Positions 1 to 5,620 of a stretch of DNA of 20,038 nucleotides are shown here, piece after piece. Where the stretch lies: positions 1 through 20,038 of the forward strand of contig JAHDWA010000116.1 in assembly GCA_023382535.1 (NCBI GenBank), in the 5' to 3' direction. How positions within the stretch are numbered: the stretch's first letter is position 1; each line of letters begins with the position of its first letter. The DNA comes from Anaerolineae bacterium. Its GTDB lineage: Bacteria; Chloroflexota; Anaerolineae; 4572-78; J111. The position numbers and the translations under genes are program-made. The notes under the pieces were generated by a model. It searched no databases and had not been told where the DNA came from. It saw only the letters and a program-made list of their open reading frames with translations.

Positions 1-339
1 CTGCAAAAGGACAGCCTGGATATGACCGACCTCGACCGCCAGGCGATTCGGCAAGCAGCGGAAGCTGAACCATGCCAGCGGATTGTTATTACCCACGGAA
101 CCGATACAATGGTGGAGACGGCCAAGTATTTGCTGGGAATTGCTGATAAAACTATTGTCTTCACCGGGGCCATGGAGCCGGCGCGCTCGCGCTATACGGA
201 CGCCACCTTTAACGTGGGCTGCGCCATTGGCGCTGTGCAGACGCTGCCTCCGGGGGTCTACATTGCTATGAATGGCCGGGTCTATCCTGCGGAACGGGTG
301 CGAAAGAACTACGATACGCGCCGCTTTGAAGAGCTGTAA
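1..339 (+). CDS. Asparaginase (single-domain type), 5' truncated by window edge
   Basis: The reading frame is open from the first base, so the gene starts upstream of the window; 112 codons are visible before the TAA. Asparaginases hydrolyse L-asparagine to aspartate and ammonia. The signature ITHGTDTM with the following VETAKYL is the second active-site motif, where Thr-Asp take part in catalysis. It is followed by KTIVFTGAMEPA and an FNVG segment typical of the N-terminal domain. The protein stops after about 60 more residues, at YIAMNGRVYPAERVRKN, so it lacks the C-terminal domain of the ~330-residue AnsA/AnsB enzymes. Short one-domain asparaginase-family proteins of about 160 residues exist and fit this length. 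Whether this form is an asparaginase in the cell or acts on another amide is not visible. A strong hairpin follows directly, so this is the last gene of its transcription unit. Confidence 0.9.
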   Translation: MQKDSLDMTDLDRQAIRQAAEAEPCQRIVITHGTDTMVETAKYLLGIADKTIVFTGAMEPARSRYTDATFNVGCAIGAVQTLPPGVYIAMNGRVYPAERVRKNYDTRRFEEL

Positions 340-345
340 CCCGCA

Positions 346-384
346 AAAAAACGGCCAGCGCCAGGATGATGCTGACCGTTTTTT
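346..384. terminator. Bidirectional intrinsic terminator between convergent genes
   Basis: The arms 346-359 (A-run, then ACGGCCAGC) and 371-384 (GCTGACCG, then a T-run) form a 14-bp stem with one internal mismatch and an 11-nt loop. The mismatch is C.A in the plus-strand RNA but G.U in the minus-strand RNA. The 3' arm ends in six T's and the 5' arm begins with seven A's, so it can serve as a Rho-independent terminator in both directions. It starts 7 bases after the asparaginase stop and lies downstream of the convergent SET gene. Confidence 0.85.
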
Positions 385-421
385 GATAGAATTTAGCACA
401 GGACTTTCAAAATTCGTTCTG

Positions 422-480
422 GTTTCGGAGTGAATGAGTGCACTTTTTCACTCCGGTTTTAAATACGATAACTCCGAAAC
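422..480. repeat. Palindromic element with two mutually exclusive hairpins
   Basis: Two stems share one left arm. CGGAGTGAA (426-434) pairs with TTCACTCCG (447-455) over a 12-nt loop. GTTTCGGAGT (422-431) is also a perfect complement of ACTCCGAAAC (471-480). Both cannot form at once. The inner GGAGTGAA/TTCACTCC hairpin has a near copy at 2816-2844, so this looks like a dispersed repeat lodged in the convergent intergenic region. It may add to termination of the minus-strand SET gene. Confidence 0.6.
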
Positions 481-499
481 GACTTGTACAAAGCTGTAC

Positions 500-1060
500 T
501 TAGCTTGGTTGCGCAAATGAGGCAGCCGACAGGGCCTGGCGGCGGGCAACTTTCTTGAACCGCTCGATCCGCCGGAGCAGGTACGGCGAAAAGTGATTGC
601 CGTAGCGTTTCCATAGTTCCGGGCGCATCCAGTCGTTGCCGGTCACCTGGCCGCGGCAGTTGGGCGTGCCGCAGGCGCAGGGAAATTCATCGTAAGGGCT
701 GCCGTCGGTCATGGCGTAGTCAAAACAGACTTCTTCGCCGGGAGCGATGTCGCGCAGGGCCAGCAGAGCTAACTGGCCGCTCAAGCCAGCGTTGGGGTCG
801 CAGCAGTGATTGATTAAATCGGCTGTTTCCGGTTCGCGCATCGTGACCAGGTACAGATTTTCTTCTACCTGCACGCTGTAGTGATAGCCGGCAGCAGCGA
901 GACGGGGCAACTGGTCGCCGCTAACGACCTCCCCGCTCCACACAATTAGCAGCTCCCCAGCCCGTACCCACTCACGGGCGTAGACTCCCCAACCGCCCTT
1001 ATCGGGGTGTTGGCGAGCCTCCAACTTGGATGAAGCATAAGAAGCCTGCGAATTAATCAC
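500..1060 (-). CDS. SET-domain protein (putative protein lysine methyltransferase)
   Basis: This is a 186-residue protein with a compact SET fold. Visible signatures are the N-terminal GWGVYARE segment (about 23-30), NHCCDPN (84-90), GEEVCFDY (108-115) and a post-SET cysteine cluster CACGTPNC followed by RG (128-137). NHxCxPN and GEExxxDY form the SAM pocket and catalytic tyrosine region in SET methyltransferases; the post-SET cysteines usually bind zinc with one cysteine of the NHxC motif. Bacterial SET proteins methylate lysines on a few known targets; the substrate here is unknown. The assigned start is GTG, with AAAGG immediately in front of it, which is poor spacing, so the true N-terminus is uncertain by a few codons. 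It is a single gene, convergent with the asparaginase and divergent from the carotenoid operon. Confidence 0.88.
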   Translation of the reverse strand: MINSQASYASSKLEARQHPDKGGWGVYAREWVRAGELLIVWSGEVVSGDQLPRLAAAGYHYSVQVEENLYLVTMREPETADLINHCCDPNAGLSGQLALLALRDIAPGEEVCFDYAMTDGSPYDEFPCACGTPNCRGQVTGNDWMRPELWKRYGNHFSPYLLRRIERFKKVARRQALSAASFAQPS

Positions 1061-1455
1061 CTTTTTTTATTTTATAGCCTCCTGTTTTTGAAATATTGCC
1101 ATAACCCATCAATAGGCGCGCTATTATAGCACCAACCGCCCCTGAATCAAGCCAGCAGGCAAATCAGGACCTTCATTAAGAACCGCCAAAAACGTCTCTG
1201 TTTTGATAGCTTTAGCCGCCAATTATCGAAAGAACGGTAGTGATTACCGGGTTATGATGGTGTTAATATGGGTTAAAATAGGGAGTTCCAGCCCAACCAA
1301 AAGTTTTGGCAGGGGGTAAAATGAATGCTGCCAGGAGAAGCAAATCCTACTTTTTCAGGGCTGGGCTACACCTGGTGTGAGCAAATGATGAATCTGAGTT
1401 TAGCCATCCTGTCCCTGCAATCATTAATTAGCAATAAATTTGGTCAAAAACCTTG
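1061..1455. other. Long divergent intergenic region, no recognised gene
   Basis: About 400 bases of lower GC lie between the SET gene (leftward) and the carotenoid promoter (rightward). Near the left end, the minus strand has a TATAAA-like -10 just upstream of the SET start without a convincing -35. A tiny ORF at 1321-1380 (19 codons, ATG preceded by an AGGGGG stretch) is the only candidate coding element. It has no recognisable features and may be chance. I see no RNA gene or riboswitch fold. Confidence 0.4.
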
Positions 1456-1505
1456 TGTACAATATTTGTACAATATTTGCACAGTTTCATTGTCTATGGT
1501 ATAAT
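1456..1505 (+). promoter_or_regulatory. Carotenoid operon promoter with CarH-like 11-bp direct-repeat operator
   Basis: TTGCAC (1477-1482), a 17-bp spacer and a perfect TATAAT (1500-1505) form a sigma-70-type promoter 35 bases before the first operon start codon. Immediately upstream and overlapping the -35 are three contiguous 11-bp units: TGTACAATATT (1456-1466), an identical copy (1467-1477) and a degenerate TGCACAGTTTC (1478-1488). CarH and CarA/LitR, MerR-type B12-dependent light sensors, bind successive 11-bp direct repeats with a TnTACA-like core that cover the -35 of carotenoid promoters. The match in unit length, core, number, position and downstream genes is strong. Regulation by CarH is inferred; no CarH gene is in the window. 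Confidence 0.75.
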
Positions 1506-1540
1506 AAATGCTGAAAATACTTGCCTATCAGAAGTAATAC

Positions 1541-1996
1541 ATGAATGAAATTGCTGCCAATATCTGGCAAACCCAAGAAATCCTCCTGAGCCGCCTATTG
1601 GCCTGGAGCCGCCTTAGCCTTATTGCCGGGCTGAGCCTGCTTCGCAGCAACGCCTTCTGGCGCGGCGTTGGCCTGCAAGCCTTTGGCTGGGGTCTGATTG
1701 ACGCGGCCATTGCTCTACTTGGCCGCTGGTCTATGTACCGCCGCCGGGCTGCGCTGCCTGATCCCGCCGCGCCCGCTGTTCTAGCTCAGGAAAGCCGCAA
1801 CTTGCGCCGCCTGCTCTGGTTCAATGCCGGGCTGGATGTACTTTACGTGCTCGGTGGATTGATGCTGGTTCGTACTCGCGGCGCAACGGACCGCGGTTGG
1901 CGCGGTCATGGCTGGGGTATTGTCATCCAGGGTGGCTTCTTGTTCCTGTTCGACCTGTACCATGCGCTGCTTCTGGCAGAGGAGGAGCAAGCTTGA
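1541..1996 (+). CDS. Small integral membrane protein, first gene of carotenoid operon
   Basis: This 151-residue protein has about four hydrophobic stretches: roughly 17-34, 43-60 (GVGLQAFGWGLIDAAIALLG), 90-110 (LLWFNAGLDVLYVLGGLMLV) and 123-146 (WGIVIQGGFLFLFDLYHALLL). The loop between the second and third is basic (RWSMYRRRA). I do not recognise the family with confidence; it resembles small DUF-type membrane proteins that recur beside lipid and carotenoid genes. It is the promoter-proximal gene of the operon, and its stop overlaps the start of the next gene (TTGA), so the two are translationally coupled. A role as membrane partner or scaffold for carotenoid enzymes is only a guess from position. 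Confidence 0.8.
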   Translation: MNEIAANIWQTQEILLSRLLAWSRLSLIAGLSLLRSNAFWRGVGLQAFGWGLIDAAIALLGRWSMYRRRAALPDPAAPAVLAQESRNLRRLLWFNAGLDVLYVLGGLMLVRTRGATDRGWRGHGWGIVIQGGFLFLFDLYHALLLAEEEQA

Positions 1997-2811
1997 AACT
2001 GGCGCAGGTATTTCAAGGGATAGAGCACCAGTCTTTTACTTTAACCGGCGGCGCCCCCCAGGCGCTTTTGGTACACGGTTTTCCCGGCACGCCCGCCGAA
2101 ATGCGCCCCCTGGCTGAGTCGCTGCACCGGGCCGGCTGGACGGTCCACGGCCTGTTGCTGCCCGGTCACGGCGCTCAGATCGAAACTCTGTTCGATCACG
2201 GCCATACCGAGTGGGTGGCTGCTGTCCGGCGCGCGCTGTCCGGCTTGCAGCAAGACGGCCCCCCGGTCCTGCTGGTAGGTTACTCCCTGGGGGCGGCCCT
2301 GGCTCTGCAAAGTGCTGTCGCCAACCGGCCGACAGCGCTAGTGTTGTTGGCCCCGTTCTGGCAGTTAGGGACCACCTGGCAGCAGTGGCTGGGTTTTTTG
2401 CTCAAGCCAATATTCCGGCATATGCGCCCCTTCCAGAAGGCCGATTTTACCAATCCGCAGGTACGGTACGGCCTGGGTAATTTGCTGCCGGAGATTGACC
2501 TGAATGACCCGGAGGTACAGCAAACGTTACGCGATTTGACCATTCCGACCAAAATCTTTGCGGAGTTGCACGCCGTTGGTCGCGCGGCCTATCACCTGGC
2601 GCCGCAGGCCGAGCTGCCCATGCTGATTGTCCAGGGCCTGCGTGATGAGGTGGTTCGCCCGGAGTTGACTCGCCGCTTGTTGCAGCGCCTGCCCGGCCCG
2701 GTCCGCTACGAAGAGGTGCTATCCGGCCATTATATGATCCATCCTGACGATGCCGGCTGGTCGCATCTTGAACAAGCCGTGTTGCAGTTTGCCGGCACTT
2801 TCCAGGTATAA
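1993..2811 (+). CDS. Alpha/beta hydrolase (esterase/lipase-like)
   Basis: The start is set at TTG 1993, which overlaps the preceding TGA by three bases and follows a perfect GGAGGAG Shine-Dalgarno at 1981-1987. The upstream open frame is only a shadow of the preceding gene. The 272-residue product is a complete serine hydrolase: oxyanion loop HGFPG (28-32), LPGHG (56-60), nucleophile elbow GYSLG with Ser98, acid Asp218 in GLRDEVV, and His246 in SGHYMIHPD. The lid region between about 120 and 200 is of the size seen in monoacylglycerol lipases and carboxylesterases. Placement between carotenoid genes suggests it may act on acyl esters of carotenoid glycosides or supply acyl groups, but nothing in the sequence fixes the substrate. 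Confidence 0.9.
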   Translation: MKLAQVFQGIEHQSFTLTGGAPQALLVHGFPGTPAEMRPLAESLHRAGWTVHGLLLPGHGAQIETLFDHGHTEWVAAVRRALSGLQQDGPPVLLVGYSLGAALALQSAVANRPTALVLLAPFWQLGTTWQQWLGFLLKPIFRHMRPFQKADFTNPQVRYGLGNLLPEIDLNDPEVQQTLRDLTIPTKIFAELHAVGRAAYHLAPQAELPMLIVQGLRDEVVRPELTRRLLQRLPGPVRYEEVLSGHYMIHPDDAGWSHLEQAVLQFAGTFQV

Positions 2812-2815
2812 TTCA

Positions 2816-2844
2816 GGAGTGAAGAGGTGTACTTTTTTCGCTCC
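2816..2844. repeat. Hairpin repeat covering the cruF-like ribosome binding site
   Basis: GGAGTGAA (2816-2823) pairs with TTCGCTCC (2837-2844), with one G.U pair and a 13-nt loop. The element closely matches 427-454, including the GTGnACTTTT-type loop. In the mRNA the stem contains the AGGAG Shine-Dalgarno (2815-2819) and the loop contains the GTG start at 2827, so folding would hide the start of the next gene. Confidence 0.6.
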
Positions 2845-3657
2845 GCCGCAGCACAAAAATACCGACAGGTAAGTATGCAAGCCAAACATTTTGCTCAAAA
2901 TAATTCAGTTGACTCTAAACGACTGCTCACCAGTCTGCCTGCGCCTACTTTATTGGCGGCCTGGATGCTGTCCATGATTGCCCTGCCACCAGCCAAATAT
3001 GTCTTCGGTGAAGCAGCGCTGCCAGCAGGAATTACCCTCAGCACCCTCTTACAGGTCGGCCTGGTTCTGGCTGTGCTGCGCCGGGCCTGGGGTTTGACCC
3101 GGACAATCTGGACAGCCGCCGGGGTGGCATTGCTGGCCTGGCTGGTCGAGTTTGCCGGCTCAACCACCGGCTATCCTTTCGGCGCTTATCACTACACCGA
3201 TCTGCTCCAGCCGCAACTAGGGGGAGTCCCTGTACTTATCCCGCTGGCCTGGCTGATGATGCTTCCTGCCGCCTGGGCTGTAGCTCAAAGTATCGCCGGT
3301 TCGTCGTCCGGCCTGGCCTTCACCGGCTGGAGCGCCCTGGCTCTGACCGCCTGGGATCTATTTTTAGACCCGCAAATGGTCGCCTGGGGTTTATGGGTTT
3401 GGCAGGAGCCGGGAGGCTATTTTGGTATTCCCTGGTTCAACTTCCTGGGCTGGCTGCTGGCCTCGGCCGTGATCACTGCCGCCGTTCGCCCTCAGCCGCT
3501 GCCAGTTCGCCCGCTGATACTGATTTATGCCATCACCTGGCTGCTGGAAAGCATCGGCTTATTCTTTTTCTGGGGCCTGCCCGGGCCAGCTATCGTTGGT
3601 TTTATCGGAATGGGGAGTTTGCTGTGGCTGGCGCACGTGAAACGTAATGCGAAATAG
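2827..3657 (+). CDS. cruF: Carotenoid 1,2-hydratase-type membrane protein (CruF family)
   Basis: This 276-residue polytopic membrane protein belongs to the CruF/DUF422 'carotenoid biosynthesis protein' family. Signatures seen are Glu108 followed by PFGAYHYT (117-124), D177 with a DP pair at 181-182, and the block WxWxEPGGYFGIPWFNFLGW (about 190-209). About seven hydrophobic segments are visible. CruF enzymes add water to the psi end (C-1',2') of carotenoids such as gamma-carotene in cyanobacteria or bisanhydrobacterioruberin in haloarchaea, giving the tertiary hydroxyl that is later glycosylated. GTG 2827 is taken as start because AGGAG lies 7 bases upstream. ATG 2875 is an alternative with a weaker site and would remove 16 residues that are encoded by the hairpin repeat. 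The gene follows the hydrolase by 15 bases in the same operon. Confidence 0.88.
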   Translation: MYFFRSAAAQKYRQVSMQAKHFAQNNSVDSKRLLTSLPAPTLLAAWMLSMIALPPAKYVFGEAALPAGITLSTLLQVGLVLAVLRRAWGLTRTIWTAAGVALLAWLVEFAGSTTGYPFGAYHYTDLLQPQLGGVPVLIPLAWLMMLPAAWAVAQSIAGSSSGLAFTGWSALALTAWDLFLDPQMVAWGLWVWQEPGGYFGIPWFNFLGWLLASAVITAAVRPQPLPVRPLILIYAITWLLESIGLFFFWGLPGPAIVGFIGMGSLLWLAHVKRNAK

Positions 3658-3699
3658 ACAAAGTCTTATAGATAGGAGTCGTCCTTGATAAAAGTAGTT

Positions 3700-3724
3700 A
3701 CGCATCACGCATCACGCATCACGC
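3700..3724. repeat. Heptamer tandem repeat (ACGCATC, 3.6 copies)
   Basis: Three exact ACGCATC units (3700-3720) plus ACGC lie in the 89-base gap between the cruF-like and plsY-like genes. No inverted partner is visible here. It is one of several short-period arrays sitting at gene junctions in this window. Confidence 0.85.
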
Positions 3725-3746
3725 CCAATATTTTGTTCAGGAAATT

Positions 3747-4376
3747 ATGGTAGAAACATTCATATGGTTCATCGCCGCCTTCCTCTCCGGCTCCCTGCCC
3801 TGCTCGGTTTGGGTGGGCCGGCTGGCCCTGCGGACAGACATCCGCCGCTATGGCGACGGCAACCCAGGCGCCACAAACGTGCTGCGCTCCGGCGGCAAAG
3901 GCTGGGGCGCTTTGGCCCTACTCCTGGACGTTCTGAAAGGGACTATTCCGGTGGGGTTGGCTTTTTTCTGGGCCGGGTTGACCGGCTGGTCGCTGGCGGT
4001 GGTCGCCCTGGCCCCAATTCTGGGTCACGCTTTTTCCCCGCTGCTGCGCTTCCGCGGCGGTAAAGCGGTGGCGGTGACCTTTGGCATCTGGGCCGGATTG
4101 ACTCTCTGGGAAGGTCCGACCATCCTTGGCCTGGCCCTCGGCCTTTGGTTTGCCATGACCTCGGTAGATGGCTGGGCGGTGATCCTGGCTATGTTCGGCT
4201 TATTGGCCTATCTCTTGCTCGCCCGGCCCGACCCGGCTCTGCTGGCGATTTGGGCCGGCAATACTCTCATCCTGGCCTGGAAACATCGCGCCGACCTAGT
4301 CCAACTTCCCCGTCTTCGACCGTGGCTAAGCCGAGAGAGAGTATTACAGGGAACTGAGGGAACTCATAGGAACTGA
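3747..4376 (+). CDS. plsY: PlsY-family acyltransferase (glycerol-3-phosphate acyltransferase-like)
   Basis: This 209-residue membrane protein has the three PlsY motifs: GSLPCSVWVGRL near the N-terminus, YGDGNPGATNVLRSGGKGWG (about 32-51) with DVLKG following, and GHAFSPLLRFRGGKAVA (about 93-109). PlsY moves an acyl group from acyl phosphate to the 1-position of glycerol-3-phosphate at the inner membrane. It lies between CruF-like and glycosyltransferase genes in a dedicated operon, so a second possibility is acylation of the carotenoid glycoside, since acylated carotenoid glycosides are known in Chloroflexota. Ordinary phospholipid synthesis cannot be excluded. The last ten residues (LQGTEGTHRN) are encoded by the GGGAACT repeat array and are probably not functional sequence. 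Confidence 0.88.
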   Translation: MVETFIWFIAAFLSGSLPCSVWVGRLALRTDIRRYGDGNPGATNVLRSGGKGWGALALLLDVLKGTIPVGLAFFWAGLTGWSLAVVALAPILGHAFSPLLRFRGGKAVAVTFGIWAGLTLWEGPTILGLALGLWFAMTSVDGWAVILAMFGLLAYLLLARPDPALLAIWAGNTLILAWKHRADLVQLPRLRPWLSRERVLQGTEGTHRN

Positions 4377-4422
4377 AGGGAACTCCTTATCCTCCCAGTT
4401 CCCAGAGTTCCTCCGAGTTCCC
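4349..4422. repeat. GGGAACT repeat array with inverted half
   Basis: Four direct copies of (G/A)GGAACT (4349, 4358, 4368, 4378; spacing 9-10) are followed, after a short centre, by three inverted copies AGTTCC(C/T) (4397, 4406, 4416). The transcript can fold into a long imperfect hairpin. The left half encodes the C-terminal tail of the PlsY-like protein; the right half fills the gap before the glycosyltransferase. Confidence 0.85.
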
Positions 4423-4438
4423 TTCTTCATAACTAACA

Positions 4439-5611
4439 ATGATTTTTTTGCTTGCTTTCGTCACCCTGGCCTTGTCCGGCATGACCGTCATCGCCATCGC
4501 CAATACCTTGACCTTTCCGCGGCTGACACTGGCTTCTGACCTTTCCTCGCCGCCGCGCCTCTCTATCCTTATCCCCGCCCGTAATGAAGCCGCCGTTATC
4601 GGCCAGACGGTGCGGGGCTTGTTGGCCCAGGCTTATCCTCGTTTCGAGGTGATTGTGCTGGACGACAACTCCAGTGATGGCACCGCGGCGCTGGCTCTGG
4701 CTGCGGCCCAGGGCGACCCGCGACTGCGGGTCCTCCATGGCCAGTCTTTGCCTTCCGGCTGGCTGGGCAAAAATTGGGCCTGCCACCAACTGGCCCAGGC
4801 AGCCAGCGGCGATTGGCTCATCTTTACCGACGCCGATGTACGCTGGTCGCCCGGGGCGCTGGCCGCCCTGGCCGCCGAAATGGTCCGGACTCAAGCCGAT
4901 CTGCTGACTGTCTGGCCGACCCAGGAAACCCAAAGTTGGGGCGAGCGGCTGGTCGTGCCGCTGATGACCCTGGTGATTCTCGGCTACTTGCCGCTGCTGC
5001 TGGTGCATTATACCCCCTGGCCGTCACTGGCCGCGGCCAATGGGCAGTGTCTGGCTTTTCGGCGGAAAGCTTATGATGCAATCGGAGGCCACTTCGCCCT
5101 GCGTGACAACGTTTTGGAGGATGTCAGCTTCGCCCGGCGGATCAAGGCCAACGGCTTCCGCCTGCGCATGGCCGATGGCGCGGGGCTGATCAACTGCCGT
5201 ATGTACTTGGACTGGCCGTCGGTGCGGGATGGCTTTGCCAAAAATATCCTGGCCGGCTATGGAGGGTCGGTTAGCTTTCTAATTCTGGCAACACTTTTTC
5301 ATTGGCTGGTTTTTCTCGGTCCCTGGCTGCTGCTAATAATTAATAATCAATGGTCAATAATCAATGGTCAAAGGTTTTTATTCATTGACCATTGGCAATT
5401 GACTGTTAATCATTGGCTGTTAGTCTTGATTGCCCTGGGCATTGGCATCCGCATGCTGACCGCCGCCGCTACGCGCCAGCGCCCCGGCGATGCGCTGCTG
5501 CTGCCGCTGTCGGTCTTGCTCATGACGCGCATCGCCGCCCAGGCCCTGTGGTGGCACTGGCACGGCGGGCCAAGGTGGAAAGGAAGGATTGTTAAACGTT
5601 TAAACGTTTAA
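4439..5611 (+). CDS. cruG: Family 2 glycosyltransferase (CruG-like, carotenoid glycosylation)
   Basis: The product has 390 residues. An N-terminal membrane helix (1-20) precedes a GT-A domain: LSILIPARNEAA (41-52), DDNSSDGT (75-82), the DxD-type metal site TDADV (130-134), NGQCLAFRR (201-209) and EDVSFARRIKANGF (227-240), the usual catalytic-base region. C-terminal membrane segments follow (about 275-300 and 325-390). This is the layout of CruG-type enzymes that add a sugar to the hydroxyl made by CruF. The neighbours on both sides are carotenoid genes. Residues about 299-325, between two membrane helices, are encoded by a low-GC heptamer repeat array that looks inserted in frame. No clear Shine-Dalgarno precedes ATG 4439. 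The sugar donor and exact acceptor are unknown; the gene symbol is by analogy. Confidence 0.85.
   Translation: MIFLLAFVTLALSGMTVIAIANTLTFPRLTLASDLSSPPRLSILIPARNEAAVIGQTVRGLLAQAYPRFEVIVLDDNSSDGTAALALAAAQGDPRLRVLHGQSLPSGWLGKNWACHQLAQAASGDWLIFTDADVRWSPGALAALAAEMVRTQADLLTVWPTQETQSWGERLVVPLMTLVILGYLPLLLVHYTPWPSLAAANGQCLAFRRKAYDAIGGHFALRDNVLEDVSFARRIKANGFRLRMADGAGLINCRMYLDWPSVRDGFAKNILAGYGGSVSFLILATLFHWLVFLGPWLLLIINNQWSIINGQRFLFIDHWQLTVNHWLLVLIALGIGIRMLTAAATRQRPGDALLLPLSVLLMTRIAAQALWWHWHGGPRWKGRIVKRLNV
5347..5417. repeat. In-frame heptamer repeat array with inverted half, inside glycosyltransferase gene
   Basis: Four tandem heptamers, TCAATGG, TCAATAA, TCAATGG, TCAAAGG (5347-5374), are followed by an opposing set based on CATTGAC/CATTGGC/AATTGAC (5383-5417). 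CAATGGTCAA (5362-5371) and TTGACCATTG (5385-5394) are perfect 10-bp inverted repeats. The block is AT-rich within a GC-rich gene and codes for Asn/Ile/Trp-rich residues between two hydrophobic helices. Confidence 0.85.
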
Positions 5612-5620
5612 CGTTCAACG
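5591..5620. repeat. GTTnAAC heptamer array at glycosyltransferase/desaturase junction
   Basis: GTTAAAC, GTTTAAAC, GTTTAAC and GTTCAAC run head to tail to the base before the next ATG. The glycosyltransferase stop codon is within the array. Each unit is nearly palindromic. It leaves no room for a Shine-Dalgarno in front of the desaturase start. Confidence 0.8.

Noticed and set aside
485..500. TGTACA and TGTACT cores near 485 and 495, similar to the CarH-type units
   Set aside because: The spacing is 10, not 11, only two cores are present, and they lie at the end of a gene between convergent units with no promoter beside them.
1321..1380. A 19-codon ORF as a leader peptide
   Set aside because: It lies upstream of the mapped promoter of the carotenoid operon, so it is not in that leader; there is no run of regulatory codons.
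1897..1992. Upstream extension of the first alpha/beta hydrolase to ATG 1897
   Set aside because: It overlaps the preceding gene by 100 bases; TTG 1993 has a perfect Shine-Dalgarno and the protein then begins where the fold begins.
5347..5417. CRISPR array as explanation of the repeats
   Set aside because: The units are 7-10 bp with no spacers, they vary from locus to locus, and no cas genes are present.
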